A stretch of 50,813 nt of DNA. It comes from an uncultured Oscillospiraceae bacterium (GTDB lineage: Bacteria > Bacillota > Clostridia > Oscillospirales > Acutalibacteraceae). Made by a program: the position numbers and the translations under genes. Each line of letters opens with the position of its first letter. Positions within the stretch are counted from its first letter, which is position 1. Location of the stretch: the NCBI GenBank assembly GCA_902465155.1, contig CABQLY010000016.1:1-50813 (forward strand), read 5' to 3'. Shown piece by piece: positions 8,072 through 15,551 of this stretch. Under the pieces are notes generated by a model. It was not told where the DNA came from and ran no database searches. It worked only from the letters and a program-made list of their open reading frames with translations.

Positions 8072-8112
8072 AAAAGCAGCTGCAAAAGCTTAAAGCCTTT
8101 GCAGCTGCTTTT
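8072..8112. terminator. Bidirectional terminator between regulator and rhaA
   Basis: A perfect 15-bp stem: AAAAGCAGCTGCAAA (8072-8086) and TTTGCAGCTGCTTTT (8098-8112), with an 11-base loop. T-rich tails on both strands serve the two convergent genes. Confidence 0.9.
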
Positions 8113-8132
8113 ATTCTTACAAAAATTGGGGC

Positions 8133-9386
8133 TTACCCGCGTTTTGCTAAAACCTCTTTTTCGTAGCGGCGCACCTCGGCCAGCCAGTTGGCCTGAACAG
8201 GAACATTATTTTTAAAGCAAAAATAATCCCACACGGCGCCAAAGGGGTAGGTTTTGTACTCCTCGGTTAAGGCAAGGCGGGCGGTGTAGTCGCCCTCTAA
8301 CTCAATTTTTTTCAACGCCTCGGTTGGCTCTAACATGGCGCGAAGCAATGCCTTTTGCATATTTCTGGTGCCAATAACCCAAGCGGCAATGCGGTTAATG
8401 CTGGCGTCAAAAAAGTCTAACCCAATGTAGGTGCGGTTAATCAACCCGGTGCGAACCAAAGACTGCGCAATGGCCAGCAATTCGTCGTCCATAATAACTA
8501 CATGGTCACTGTCCCACCGAACGGGGCGGCTTACATGCAGCAGCAACCGGTCGGTAAACAATAAGGTAGAGGGAATTTTGTCGGAGATTACCTCGGTGGG
8601 GTGAAAATGCCCGGCGTCTAAACAATACATTTTGCGGCGAGATACGGCGTAGCCCAGGCAAAACTCGTTCGAGCCTACGGTGTAGCTTTCGGCCCCAATG
8701 CCAAACACCTTGCTTTCTAAGGCGTCACGGGTGTTTTTCTCGTCGTAGGGGTCGGCAAAAACCTCGTCCAGCGCGGTCATCATGCGGTAGCGCGGCGCTT
8801 CGCGGTCTATCGGAATATCTTTATATCCGTCGGGAAACCAGAAGTTGGTTACTGCGGTTTCGCCCAGCTGCTCGCCAAAATAGTTGGCAATTTTGCGGCT
8901 TTGTTTGCAGTGGCGGATCCAAAAATCGCGCACGGCCTTATCGGCGCTGCTAATGGTAAAGCCGGAATCGGCCATGGGGTGGCTAAAGCAGGTTGGGTTA
9001 AAATCTAACCCCGTTTTTTGCTCCTTGGCCCACTGCACCCAAGATTCAAAGTGGTGCGGCTCTAAGGCGTCTAAATCCACCTTTTCGGCGGTGTCGGCGT
9101 AAATGGCGTGCAAATTTAACTTTTGCCGGCCCGGAATTAAAGACATAGCCTTGTTAATATCGGCCCGCAGCTCCTCGGCGGTGTTGGCCTTGCCGGGGTA
9201 ATTGCCGGTTGTTTGAATACCGCCGCTCAGGGCAATATCCTTAAACAAAAAGCCGCCAACATCGTCCCCCTGCCAGCAGTGCATAGAAATAACCGCTTTT
9301 TGCAGCTGCTCCAACACGGCGTCAGTATCTACCCCAATGGCGGCGTACTGCTCTTTGGCTAATTCGTAAGCTTTTTCAATATTCAT
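8133..9386 (-). CDS. rhaA: L-rhamnose isomerase
   Basis: A 417-residue protein matching the normal length of RhaA, the cytoplasmic Mn2+-dependent enzyme that converts L-rhamnose to L-rhamnulose. It has the family start (ISMHCWQGDDVGGF), the metal-binding region (GSNEFCLGYAV, CLDAGHFHPTEVISDK) and DSDHVVIMDDE. ATG 9386 follows AGGAAGGGG. It stands alone: no rhamnulokinase, aldolase or rhamnose transporter is adjacent, so the rest of the pathway must be elsewhere, or the enzyme serves as a rare-sugar isomerase. Its own near-consensus promoter is at 9427-9455, and a terminator lies just downstream. Confidence 0.95.
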   Translation of the reverse strand: MNIEKAYELAKEQYAAIGVDTDAVLEQLQKAVISMHCWQGDDVGGFLFKDIALSGGIQTTGNYPGKANTAEELRADINKAMSLIPGRQKLNLHAIYADTAEKVDLDALEPHHFESWVQWAKEQKTGLDFNPTCFSHPMADSGFTISSADKAVRDFWIRHCKQSRKIANYFGEQLGETAVTNFWFPDGYKDIPIDREAPRYRMMTALDEVFADPYDEKNTRDALESKVFGIGAESYTVGSNEFCLGYAVSRRKMYCLDAGHFHPTEVISDKIPSTLLFTDRLLLHVSRPVRWDSDHVVIMDDELLAIAQSLVRTGLINRTYIGLDFFDASINRIAAWVIGTRNMQKALLRAMLEPTEALKKIELEGDYTARLALTEEYKTYPFGAVWDYFCFKNNVPVQANWLAEVRRYEKEVLAKRG

Positions 9387-9426
9387 TCTTTAAACTTCCC
9401 CTTCCTGTGTAAAATATTGCAAGATT

Positions 9427-9455
9427 ATTATAACACAGGCCGGCGCAATTGTCTA
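9427..9455 (-). promoter_or_regulatory. Promoter of rhaA
   Basis: TAGACA (complement of 9450-9455), 17 bases, TATAAT (complement of 9427-9432), 41 bases upstream of the rhaA start. No clear operator palindrome beside it. Confidence 0.75.
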
Positions 9456-9492
9456 TCCCACAATTTTACCTGTTTTATTCCCGCTTTTTAAT

Positions 9493-10653
9493 TTACGTCC
9501 GACGCCCGCCGGCGGCCAACCGCTTTACCGTAAAAAGCAGCTGCTCCACCTCCCGCGCGGTGTTAAACCCGGCCGGGCTTACCCGAACGGTGCCAACCTC
9601 CAGCGTGCCAAGCCGCTTGTGCGCGCTGGGGGCGCAGTGCAGCCCGCCGCGCACGCAAATGCCGGCGTTATTCAGCGCGGCGGCAACATCGTTAGAATTT
9701 TTGCCGCGCAGGTTAAAGCTTAGCACCGGGGTGTAAAGCCCGGCCGTAGGCGGCGGGGTGTAAAGCTGTACCCCGCCCATTTGCGAAAGGCCGGCGTAAA
9801 GCTGCTGCAGCAGCCTTAGCTCGTGGCTGTACAGGCGCTCAGGCCCCAGCTGCTGTACATACATCAGCCCGGCCGCCACCCCGGCAATGCCGGGCAAATT
9901 TACCGTGCCCGGCTCCAGCCGCTCGGGCAGCTCTAACGGCTGCGTTGGCATAGCCGAGGCAACGCCGGTTCCCCCCTCTAAAATAGTAAACGGCGGCGGT
10001 TGGCGCGCAATTAATACCCCAACGCCCATTGGGGCGTACAAGCCCTTGTGCGGGGCAAGGCACAGGTAATCTATTTGCATTTGCTGCATATTAATAGGCA
10101 AAATGCCGGCCGTTTGGGCCGCGTCTACCACAAAAATAATGTTGTTTTTGCGGCAAAGCGCCCCCAGCTTTTCAATGGGCAAAACCTCGCCCGTTACATT
10201 TGAGGAATGGGTGCAGGCAATTAACCGGGTGTTGGGGCGCAGCAAATGCTCAAAAGCACGCAGCGTGGCTTCGCTGTCGCCAAAAATTACCTCGGCCACC
10301 TCAACCTCTACGCCCATTTTTTGCAAAGCGTAGGCCGGGCGGGTTACGGCGTTGTGCTCTAAGGAGGAAAGAATGCAGTGGTCGCCTTTTTTTAAATTGC
10401 CCTTTAGCGCCATGTTCAGCGCCGCTGTACAGCCCGAGGTAAAAACAACCCTGTCCTCCCCCGGGGCGGCAAAAAATTCGGCAACTTTTTTGCGGGTTTC
10501 GTAAACCATCTCCCCCGCCCGTACCGAGGCCGCGTGCCCGCCCCGGCCCGGATTGGCCGAATAAAGCTGCAGGGCACGCTCTACCGCGCGGATTACCTGC
10601 GGCGGCTTTTTGCCGGTTGTAGCGGCGTTATCTAAATAAATCACTTTTCTCAC
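9493..10653 (-). CDS. Cysteine desulfurase-family aminotransferase (class V)
   Basis: A 386-residue PLP enzyme of the SufS/CsdA-like class V aminotransferase family. It mobilises sulfur (or selenium) from cysteine. It begins with the family signature IYLDNAATTGKKP, has the PLP-lysine motif LAPHKGLYAP, and carries the persulfide cysteine near the C-terminus in RGGLHCAP. It follows a DUF3343 gene by 28 bases, an association common in Clostridia (DUF3343 proteins are thought to handle sulfur or selenium), and both sit behind feoAB. The iron-transporter context suggests a link to iron-sulfur assembly. No scaffold gene (sufU/iscU) is adjacent. Confidence 0.88.
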   Translation of the reverse strand: MRKVIYLDNAATTGKKPPQVIRAVERALQLYSANPGRGGHAASVRAGEMVYETRKKVAEFFAAPGEDRVVFTSGCTAALNMALKGNLKKGDHCILSSLEHNAVTRPAYALQKMGVEVEVAEVIFGDSEATLRAFEHLLRPNTRLIACTHSSNVTGEVLPIEKLGALCRKNNIIFVVDAAQTAGILPINMQQMQIDYLCLAPHKGLYAPMGVGVLIARQPPPFTILEGGTGVASAMPTQPLELPERLEPGTVNLPGIAGVAAGLMYVQQLGPERLYSHELRLLQQLYAGLSQMGGVQLYTPPPTAGLYTPVLSFNLRGKNSNDVAAALNNAGICVRGGLHCAPSAHKRLGTLEVGTVRVSPAGFNTAREVEQLLFTVKRLAAGGRRT

Positions 10654-10681
10654 CTACCCTTATTGGTTTTCTTAAAGGCGC

Positions 10682-10900
10682 CTACCGGGGCAAAACACGC
10701 AAATAGCGCACACCGTTTTCCTCCAGCAACTGCACTATTTTTTCACGGTCGCCGCGCGCGGTAATGCCGTAGCCGCAGCCAAAGCCCTTAATATCCCCCG
10801 AAAGGCGTTTCAGCTCCGCCGAAAATCCGCCCCGGCGCAAAACATCCCGGCCTTTCATGGCGTAGGTTATGGTTCCGGTTGCAATAAAAAATTGTTCCAT
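10682..10900 (-). CDS. DUF3343 family protein (putative Se/S carrier), 72 aa
   Basis: A 72-residue small alpha/beta protein with the DUF3343 pattern: an N-terminal strand (FFIATGTITYAMKGRDVL), a glycine-rich FGCGYGITARGD segment containing the conserved cysteine, and a C-terminal helix/strand. The start at 10900 is chosen because of the AAGGCCGG site just upstream; the longer frame to 10951 would overlap feoB. DUF3343 members are usually next to cysteine desulfurase-like genes, as here. Role inferred from context, not demonstrated. Confidence 0.8.
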   Translation of the reverse strand: MEQFFIATGTITYAMKGRDVLRRGGFSAELKRLSGDIKGFGCGYGITARGDREKIVQLLEENGVRYLRVLPR

Positions 10901-10916
10901 ATTTCTACCGGCCTTT

Positions 10917-13040
10917 CTAAACAAACAGTTTAAATACCAGGTTAATGGCAAAGCACAGCAACATTCCCGTTGCGGTGGGCAGCAAAAAGGCCACCGCGGC
11001 CCACTTTAGGCTGCCGGTTTCTTTTTTAATGGTTAGCAGTGTGGTAGAGCAGGGCCAATGCAGCAGCATAAACACCGTGGTGCAAAGGGCGGTAACCACC
11101 GTCCAATTGTTTTGCACAAACAGCGCTTTTAGTGCCGCAAGGCTGGCGTACTCGGCCAAGGTGCCCTGCTGCAAATAAATCATCATAATTAAAGGAATAA
11201 CAATTTCGTTTGCCGGAAAGCCCAAAATAAACCCCAGCAAAATGGCGCCGTCTAAGCCCAACAGTTGCCCAAACGGGTCTAAAAAGCTGCGGCAGTAGGC
11301 AAGCAGGCTGGCCCCGCCCACCCGCACATTGGCCAGCAGCCAAATCAGCAGCCCGGCCGGCGCAGCCACCGCCACGGCCCGCCCCAGCACAAACACTGTG
11401 CGATCCAGCACCGAGCGCACAATAATGCTGCCCAGCTTGGGCCGGCGGTAAGGCGGCAGCTCTAATAAAAACGAGGAGGGCTGCCCCTTTAACAGCGTAA
11501 CCGAAAGCAGCTTAGAATAAAGCAGCGTTAGCCCCAGGCCAACCAAAATTACCGCCGTTAGCACCAGCGCCGAAACCAGCCCGCTAAACCCGCCGCTTAC
11601 CGTAAAAAACATTGTTATTAAGGCAATTAAAGCGGGAAAACGGCCGTTGCAGGGCACAAAGCTGTTGGTTAAAACTGCAATTAGCCGCTCCCGCGGGGAA
11701 TCTATAATACGGCAGCCGGTAACGCCGGCCGCGTTACAGCCAAAGCCCATGCAGGTGGTTAGCGCCTGCTTTCCGCAGGCCGCGCATCGCGAAAAAACGC
11801 CGTCTAAATTAAAAGCAATACGCGGCAGGTAGCCAACATCCTCCAGCAGCGTAAATAGGGGAAAGAAAATTGCCATAGGCGGCAGCATAACCGAAATAAT
11901 CCAGGTTACGGTGCGGTACACCCCGCCAATAAGCAAATTGCTAAGCCAAAGCGGCGCCCCCAACGCGCCGGCACAGCCAGTTAACCCAACCTCTATTTTA
12001 GCAAACAGCTGCCACAGCAGGTTCGAGGGGTAATTGGCCCCGCTAATGGTAAGCCACAGCACCAGCAAAAGCAACAGCGCCATGCAAACCCCGCCGGTAA
12101 AGCGGCCGGTTAAAAAGCGGTCTAACCGGTTTGCCCGTTTGCCACGGTGCGTTTCTACCCGGCCAATTACGCTGCCGTCACACAGCTCCTCCGCCGTTAG
12201 CACCGGCGCCGAAGCTATGTATTTTTGCAGCTGGCATTTTGTGCAGCCCTGCTCTTGCAGCTTGTTTAAGGTGTTTAAAACCGCGGCCTGCGTTTCGCTT
12301 TTAAAGCAGGCCTCCCCGCCGTTTTGTTTTAAGCTTTCTAACATTAACGGGTCTTGCTCTAACAGCTTTAAGGCCAAAAAACGCCCGGGCAAAAGGCTTG
12401 GCAGGGGCAGCGCTTGCAGCTGCGTTACCGCCTGCTCTACCACCTTGGGGTACGGCACCTTAAAGCCGGGGCTTTCGGGCGCCTCTACTGTTTTTTCAAC
12501 CGCCGCAATCAGCTCTTTTATTCCGCGGCCGGTTTTGGCAACCGTGCCAACCACCGGCACCCCCAGCTTTTTAGAAAGCGCCTTTAGCCGCACCGTAACG
12601 CCCCGTTTTTTGGCCTCGTCTAACAAATTAACGCACACCACAACCTTGCGGCTAATTTCCAGCACCTGCAGCACCAGGTTTAAATTGCGCTCCAAGCAGG
12701 CCGCGTCACAAACAACCACCACGGCGTCCGGCCGGCCAAAGCAAAGGTAGTCCCGCGCTACGGCCTCCTCGCGCGAGGCGCAAAGCAGCGAGTAGGTGCC
12801 GGGCAGGTCTACCAAAACCAAATTGCCGTTTTGTTTGCACCGGCCCACCGCGTTGCAAACGGTTTTACCGGCCCAGTTCCCGGTGTGCTGGTTCATGCCG
12901 GTTAACCGGTTAAACAGGGTGCTTTTGCCAACATTAGGGTTGCCGGCAAAGGCTATCATTTTGTCGGTAATGCGCAGCCGCTCCCCTTTAAATTCGTGCA
13001 AGGCAGCGCCGGTGCCAACCGAATCAGCCGTTAAGCCCAT
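10917..13040 (-). CDS. feoB: Ferrous iron transporter FeoB
   Basis: About 707 residues. The N-terminal G-protein domain has P-loop GNPNVGKST, G3 DLPGTYSL and G4 NLLD, then a helical guanine-dissociation-inhibitor region, then the C-terminal membrane domain with two Gate repeats (ACGKQALTTCMGFGCNAAG with its conserved cysteines, and the DRTVFVLGRAVAVAAPAGLL region). It imports Fe2+ under anaerobic conditions. I place the start at ATG 13040 (MGLTADSVG, a common FeoB N-terminus in Clostridia) behind AGGCGATGAG; ATG 13046 is an alternative. It overlaps the end of feoA by 17 bases, so the two are translationally coupled. Confidence 0.95.
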   Translation of the reverse strand: MGLTADSVGTGAALHEFKGERLRITDKMIAFAGNPNVGKSTLFNRLTGMNQHTGNWAGKTVCNAVGRCKQNGNLVLVDLPGTYSLLCASREEAVARDYLCFGRPDAVVVVCDAACLERNLNLVLQVLEISRKVVVCVNLLDEAKKRGVTVRLKALSKKLGVPVVGTVAKTGRGIKELIAAVEKTVEAPESPGFKVPYPKVVEQAVTQLQALPLPSLLPGRFLALKLLEQDPLMLESLKQNGGEACFKSETQAAVLNTLNKLQEQGCTKCQLQKYIASAPVLTAEELCDGSVIGRVETHRGKRANRLDRFLTGRFTGGVCMALLLLLVLWLTISGANYPSNLLWQLFAKIEVGLTGCAGALGAPLWLSNLLIGGVYRTVTWIISVMLPPMAIFFPLFTLLEDVGYLPRIAFNLDGVFSRCAACGKQALTTCMGFGCNAAGVTGCRIIDSPRERLIAVLTNSFVPCNGRFPALIALITMFFTVSGGFSGLVSALVLTAVILVGLGLTLLYSKLLSVTLLKGQPSSFLLELPPYRRPKLGSIIVRSVLDRTVFVLGRAVAVAAPAGLLIWLLANVRVGGASLLAYCRSFLDPFGQLLGLDGAILLGFILGFPANEIVIPLIMMIYLQQGTLAEYASLAALKALFVQNNWTVVTALCTTVFMLLHWPCSTTLLTIKKETGSLKWAAVAFLLPTATGMLLCFAINLVFKLFV

Positions 13041-13299
13041 GCTCATCGCCTGCCGTTTCCAAGGGGGCGCAAACGGTAATGTTTTTGCTGTCGGCCCGGC
13101 GCAGCGCAATTAACGCGCCGCGAATTTTAAAGGCCGAAATACCGCCGCTTTGCCGCTGCAGCTCGCAGGTTACCAAGGTGCCCTCTATTAAGCCAATATC
13201 CCGCAGGCGCCGCTGCAAAATGCCGGCCTGCTTTAAGCCCGTAACCCTGCCGCGCTGCCCGGGTTTTAATTCTGCTAAAGTTTTTACCAAATTTACCAC
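13024..13299 (-). CDS. feoA: FeoA SH3-like iron-transport protein
   Basis: A protein of up to 91 residues with the FeoA SH3-like fold. TLAELKPGQRGRVTGL is followed by RRLRDIGLIEGTLVTC and a C-terminal IRGALIALRRADS segment, the standard order of strands. FeoA binds the cytoplasmic part of FeoB. The start is GTG 13299, but TTG 13290 behind GGTGG would be equally acceptable and gives a product of usual length. It is the first gene of feoA-feoB-DUF3343-desulfurase. Confidence 0.93.
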   Translation of the reverse strand: MVNLVKTLAELKPGQRGRVTGLKQAGILQRRLRDIGLIEGTLVTCELQRQSGGISAFKIRGALIALRRADSKNITVCAPLETAGDEHGLNG

Positions 13300-14253
13300 C
13301 GCCCGCCTAACCGCCGTACCCCAAATTGGCCCTGCAAAACCGTTTTAAAATTATTAAAAAGCAATTTTAAAATTGGCGGGAAGGTTTAAAAACCCCGCCC
13401 CTAAGCTTTGCCTAAAACAGGGCTTTAACTGGTGTACCGCGGTTAAGTTATTACAAGCCAGTTTATGCAAAAAATAAACGGTTGGTGCTTGCTATTTTAA
13501 AGGCCGGGTGGTAAGATTATTGGTAAGCAGAACTACGCCGAACGGTTAACGCAAGAGCGAGGGTTTACCTTTTAGCCGCCAAGGCAGGCGCCAACCCCGC
13601 CGCTGCCCTAAAAGCAAGCCCCACAGTTAAAGCAAACGCCAACCCCCGGTTACTAAGGTAAAAGCAAAGCTTACGGCCGCTGCAAGAATAAGTCCCGCCG
13701 CTGCCCTAAAAACAAGCCCCACGGTTAAAGCAAACGCCAACCCCCGGCTACTAAGGTAAAAGCAAAGCTTACGGCCGCTGCAAGAATAAGCCCCGCCGCT
13801 AACCGCGGCACACGCTTTGGGGCACCAATTTTAAAAGGAAAATTTAAGTGCAAGCCTTGCCAAAAGCCTTGGTAATTTGTTAGAATTACCTGCATTTTTG
13901 TAGCGCTGGCCCGCAAATTTGTTTTCTTTAAAATTCTGCGGCCTAAAAGGCAAAAATTATGAGCAGTTTTTTGTAAGGAGGATGCCGTAAGGCTTAACGC
14001 CTTACAAAGGCGGCAAACAAAAAAGCCGTTATTTTGCCCTTTTCGGCTGCGTGCGCTAAGTTTAAGGCAGGGGCGGGCATTTTTTGGGCGGGGCGGTTTC
14101 GTTTTCGGTAAATTCTTTCAGCAAAGCGCCCTTTCCCAAAAGGGGGTGCCCCCCCTTTCCGGCAAAGGCTTTCCTTTTTCCGGATTGGGATATTCCCGTT
14201 GTATGATTCAATTATAAGGTAAAAGCAAAAATTAAAACAAGGCAGCGTGCAAT
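13300..14253. other. 954-bp gene-free region with repeats upstream of feoA
   Basis: No convincing coding frame on either strand. Contents seen: a hairpin GGCGGG...CCCGCC at 13373-13407; the 98-bp tandem repeat at 13596-13800; and a segment near 13973-14006 where GTAAGG occurs twice before GCCTTAC, allowing two alternative stems. A 63-codon minus-strand frame at 13725-13916 lies partly inside the repeat and has no ribosome binding site. The stretch probably carries the feoA promoter and the region upstream of the FkbM gene, but I could not find a convincing Fur or DtxR-type operator by eye. Confidence 0.6.
13596..13800. repeat. 98-bp tandem duplication (2 full copies plus 9 bp)
   Basis: Copy 1 (13596-13693) and copy 2 (13694-13791) begin CCCGCCGCTGCCCTAAAA and end GCTGCAAGAATAAG plus T or C. 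I count about four differences over 98 bases, and a third copy stops after CCCGCCGCT (13792-13800). A more degenerate version of part of the unit (GGCAGGCGCCAACCCC) lies just upstream at about 13583. The period is not a multiple of three, so it is not a protein repeat. Confidence 0.9.
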
Positions 14254-15291
14254 ATGGAATTTTTATTTAAAAAGCTACAGCAAACCCCTAAGCCGATTGT
14301 GCTTTACGGTATTGGCAACGGGGCAGATATGATTTTTGAACGGCTGCGGCAGTACGGCCGAACCCCGGCCGGCGTTTTTGCCAGCAGCGAATTTGTACGA
14401 AACAAGCAATTTCACGGGCTGCCGGTTACGAATTACGAAACCGCAAGGGCACAGTTTAGCCCTATGGTTGTGCTGCTTTGCTTTGGCACCAACCGGCCGC
14501 AGGTTTGGCAAAATATTAACCGCATTGCCAGCGAAAACGAATTTTATGTGCCCGATGTGCCGGTGTACGGCAACCATTATTTTGATGAGGATTTTTACCA
14601 CCGCCACCTGCCGCAGCTGCAAAGGGTTTACAGCCTGCTGGCCGACGAAGCCTCCCGCCGCTGCTTTACCGAAATTGTAAAATTTAAAGCAACCGGCAAC
14701 CGCAGCCACCTGCTGCGCTGCGAAACCGGCCCGGCCGAGGCCGTACAAAACATTTTGCGCTACCAAAAAAACGAGGTTTACTTAGACCTTGGCGCCTTTA
14801 ACGGCGACACGGTTTTGCAGTTTGCCAAGGAGGTTAACGGCCATTACCGCCGCATTTACGCCGCCGAGCCGTTTTTTAAAAGCTACCAAAGGCTGCTGCA
14901 AAACACGGGCGGGCTTAAAAATGTAACCTGCATAAACGCGGCCGCCGACCAAAGCTGCGCCCCCTTGCTTTTTAACCAAAAGGGCGGGCGTGGCAGCGCA
15001 AAGGCCGGCAAGGGCACCCCGGTTAACGCCTTTGCGGTCGACGACTATTTTAAAGCCAAACCTGTAACAACCGTTAAAATAGATGTGGAGGGCATGGAGA
15101 GCAAGGCCATTGCCGGCGCCGCCAAAACCATTTGTCGCTGCAAGCCAAAGCTGCAAATTGCCGCCTACCATCGCACCGAGGATCTGTTTGCCATTCCGCT
15201 GCAGGTGTTAGCGCTGCGGCCTGATTATAAACTTTACCTGCGCCATTTTCCCTGCTACCCGGCGTGGGACACGAATTTTTATTTTATTTAA
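14254..15291 (+). CDS. FkbM family methyltransferase, 345 aa
   Basis: A SAM-dependent methyltransferase. The C-terminal half has the FkbM motifs: YLDLGAFNGDTVLQF (SAM loop, about residues 170-185), IYAAEPF, and TVKIDVEGMESKAIAGA. The first ~130 residues form a separate nucleotide-binding-like module starting VLYGIGNGADMIFERL, an arrangement often found in FkbM proteins of polysaccharide and cell-surface loci. It probably O-methylates a sugar or another small acceptor; the substrate is not predictable. It stands alone on the plus strand, before the secreted glycoside hydrolase, with which it does not obviously share a transcript (the hydrolase has its own promoter). Confidence 0.82.
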   Translation: MEFLFKKLQQTPKPIVLYGIGNGADMIFERLRQYGRTPAGVFASSEFVRNKQFHGLPVTNYETARAQFSPMVVLLCFGTNRPQVWQNINRIASENEFYVPDVPVYGNHYFDEDFYHRHLPQLQRVYSLLADEASRRCFTEIVKFKATGNRSHLLRCETGPAEAVQNILRYQKNEVYLDLGAFNGDTVLQFAKEVNGHYRRIYAAEPFFKSYQRLLQNTGGLKNVTCINAAADQSCAPLLFNQKGGRGSAKAGKGTPVNAFAVDDYFKAKPVTTVKIDVEGMESKAIAGAAKTICRCKPKLQIAAYHRTEDLFAIPLQVLALRPDYKLYLRHFPCYPAWDTNFYFI

Positions 15292-15462
15292 ACCAAAACC
15301 TATTTTATAAATGGCACAACTTAAGGTTCCCAGCAAGGCGTTAAACCGTGTGAAAAATTAAGTGCAAAGCAGCACCCGGGCCCGTTTCAGGCAAGGTTTG
15401 CGGCTTTGCCTTATTTTTTTAATTTTTGTTTAAAAAAATTATTTAATGTATCTAAAATTCTA

Positions 15463-15491
15463 TTGACAGTGTTTTACTTTTCTGTTACAAT
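15463..15491 (+). promoter_or_regulatory. Strong sigma-A-type promoter of the glycoside hydrolase
   Basis: Perfect TTGACA at 15463-15468, 17 bases, TACAAT at 15486-15491. The predicted start near 15498 lies immediately before the leader hairpin. Confidence 0.85.
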
Positions 15492-15499
15492 TTTATTGC

Positions 15500-15526
15500 C
15501 GGTAACAAAGGGAGGGAATGTTACCG
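15500..15526 (+). promoter_or_regulatory. 5'-end leader hairpin with buried GGGAGGG
   Basis: CGGTAAC (15500-15506) pairs with GTTACCG (15520-15526). The loop holds GGGAGGG and the A-T of an ATG at 15518 whose frame (MLPTIILGGKNN...) overlaps the real gene out of frame. The hairpin begins two bases from the predicted transcript start. It could protect the 5' end of the mRNA or hide a decoy ribosome site. The true start at 15552 has its own GGGAGG. Confidence 0.5.
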
Positions 15527-15551
15527 ACTATTATTTTGGGAGGAAAAAACA

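Noticed and set aside
12034..12750. 238-codon plus-strand frame opposite feoB
   Set aside because: Antisense of a well-conserved gene, Ser/Thr-rich as expected for such shadows.
13725..13916. 63-codon frame with a hydrophobic segment
   Set aside because: Lies in the 98-bp repeat, which has a period not divisible by three; no ribosome site.
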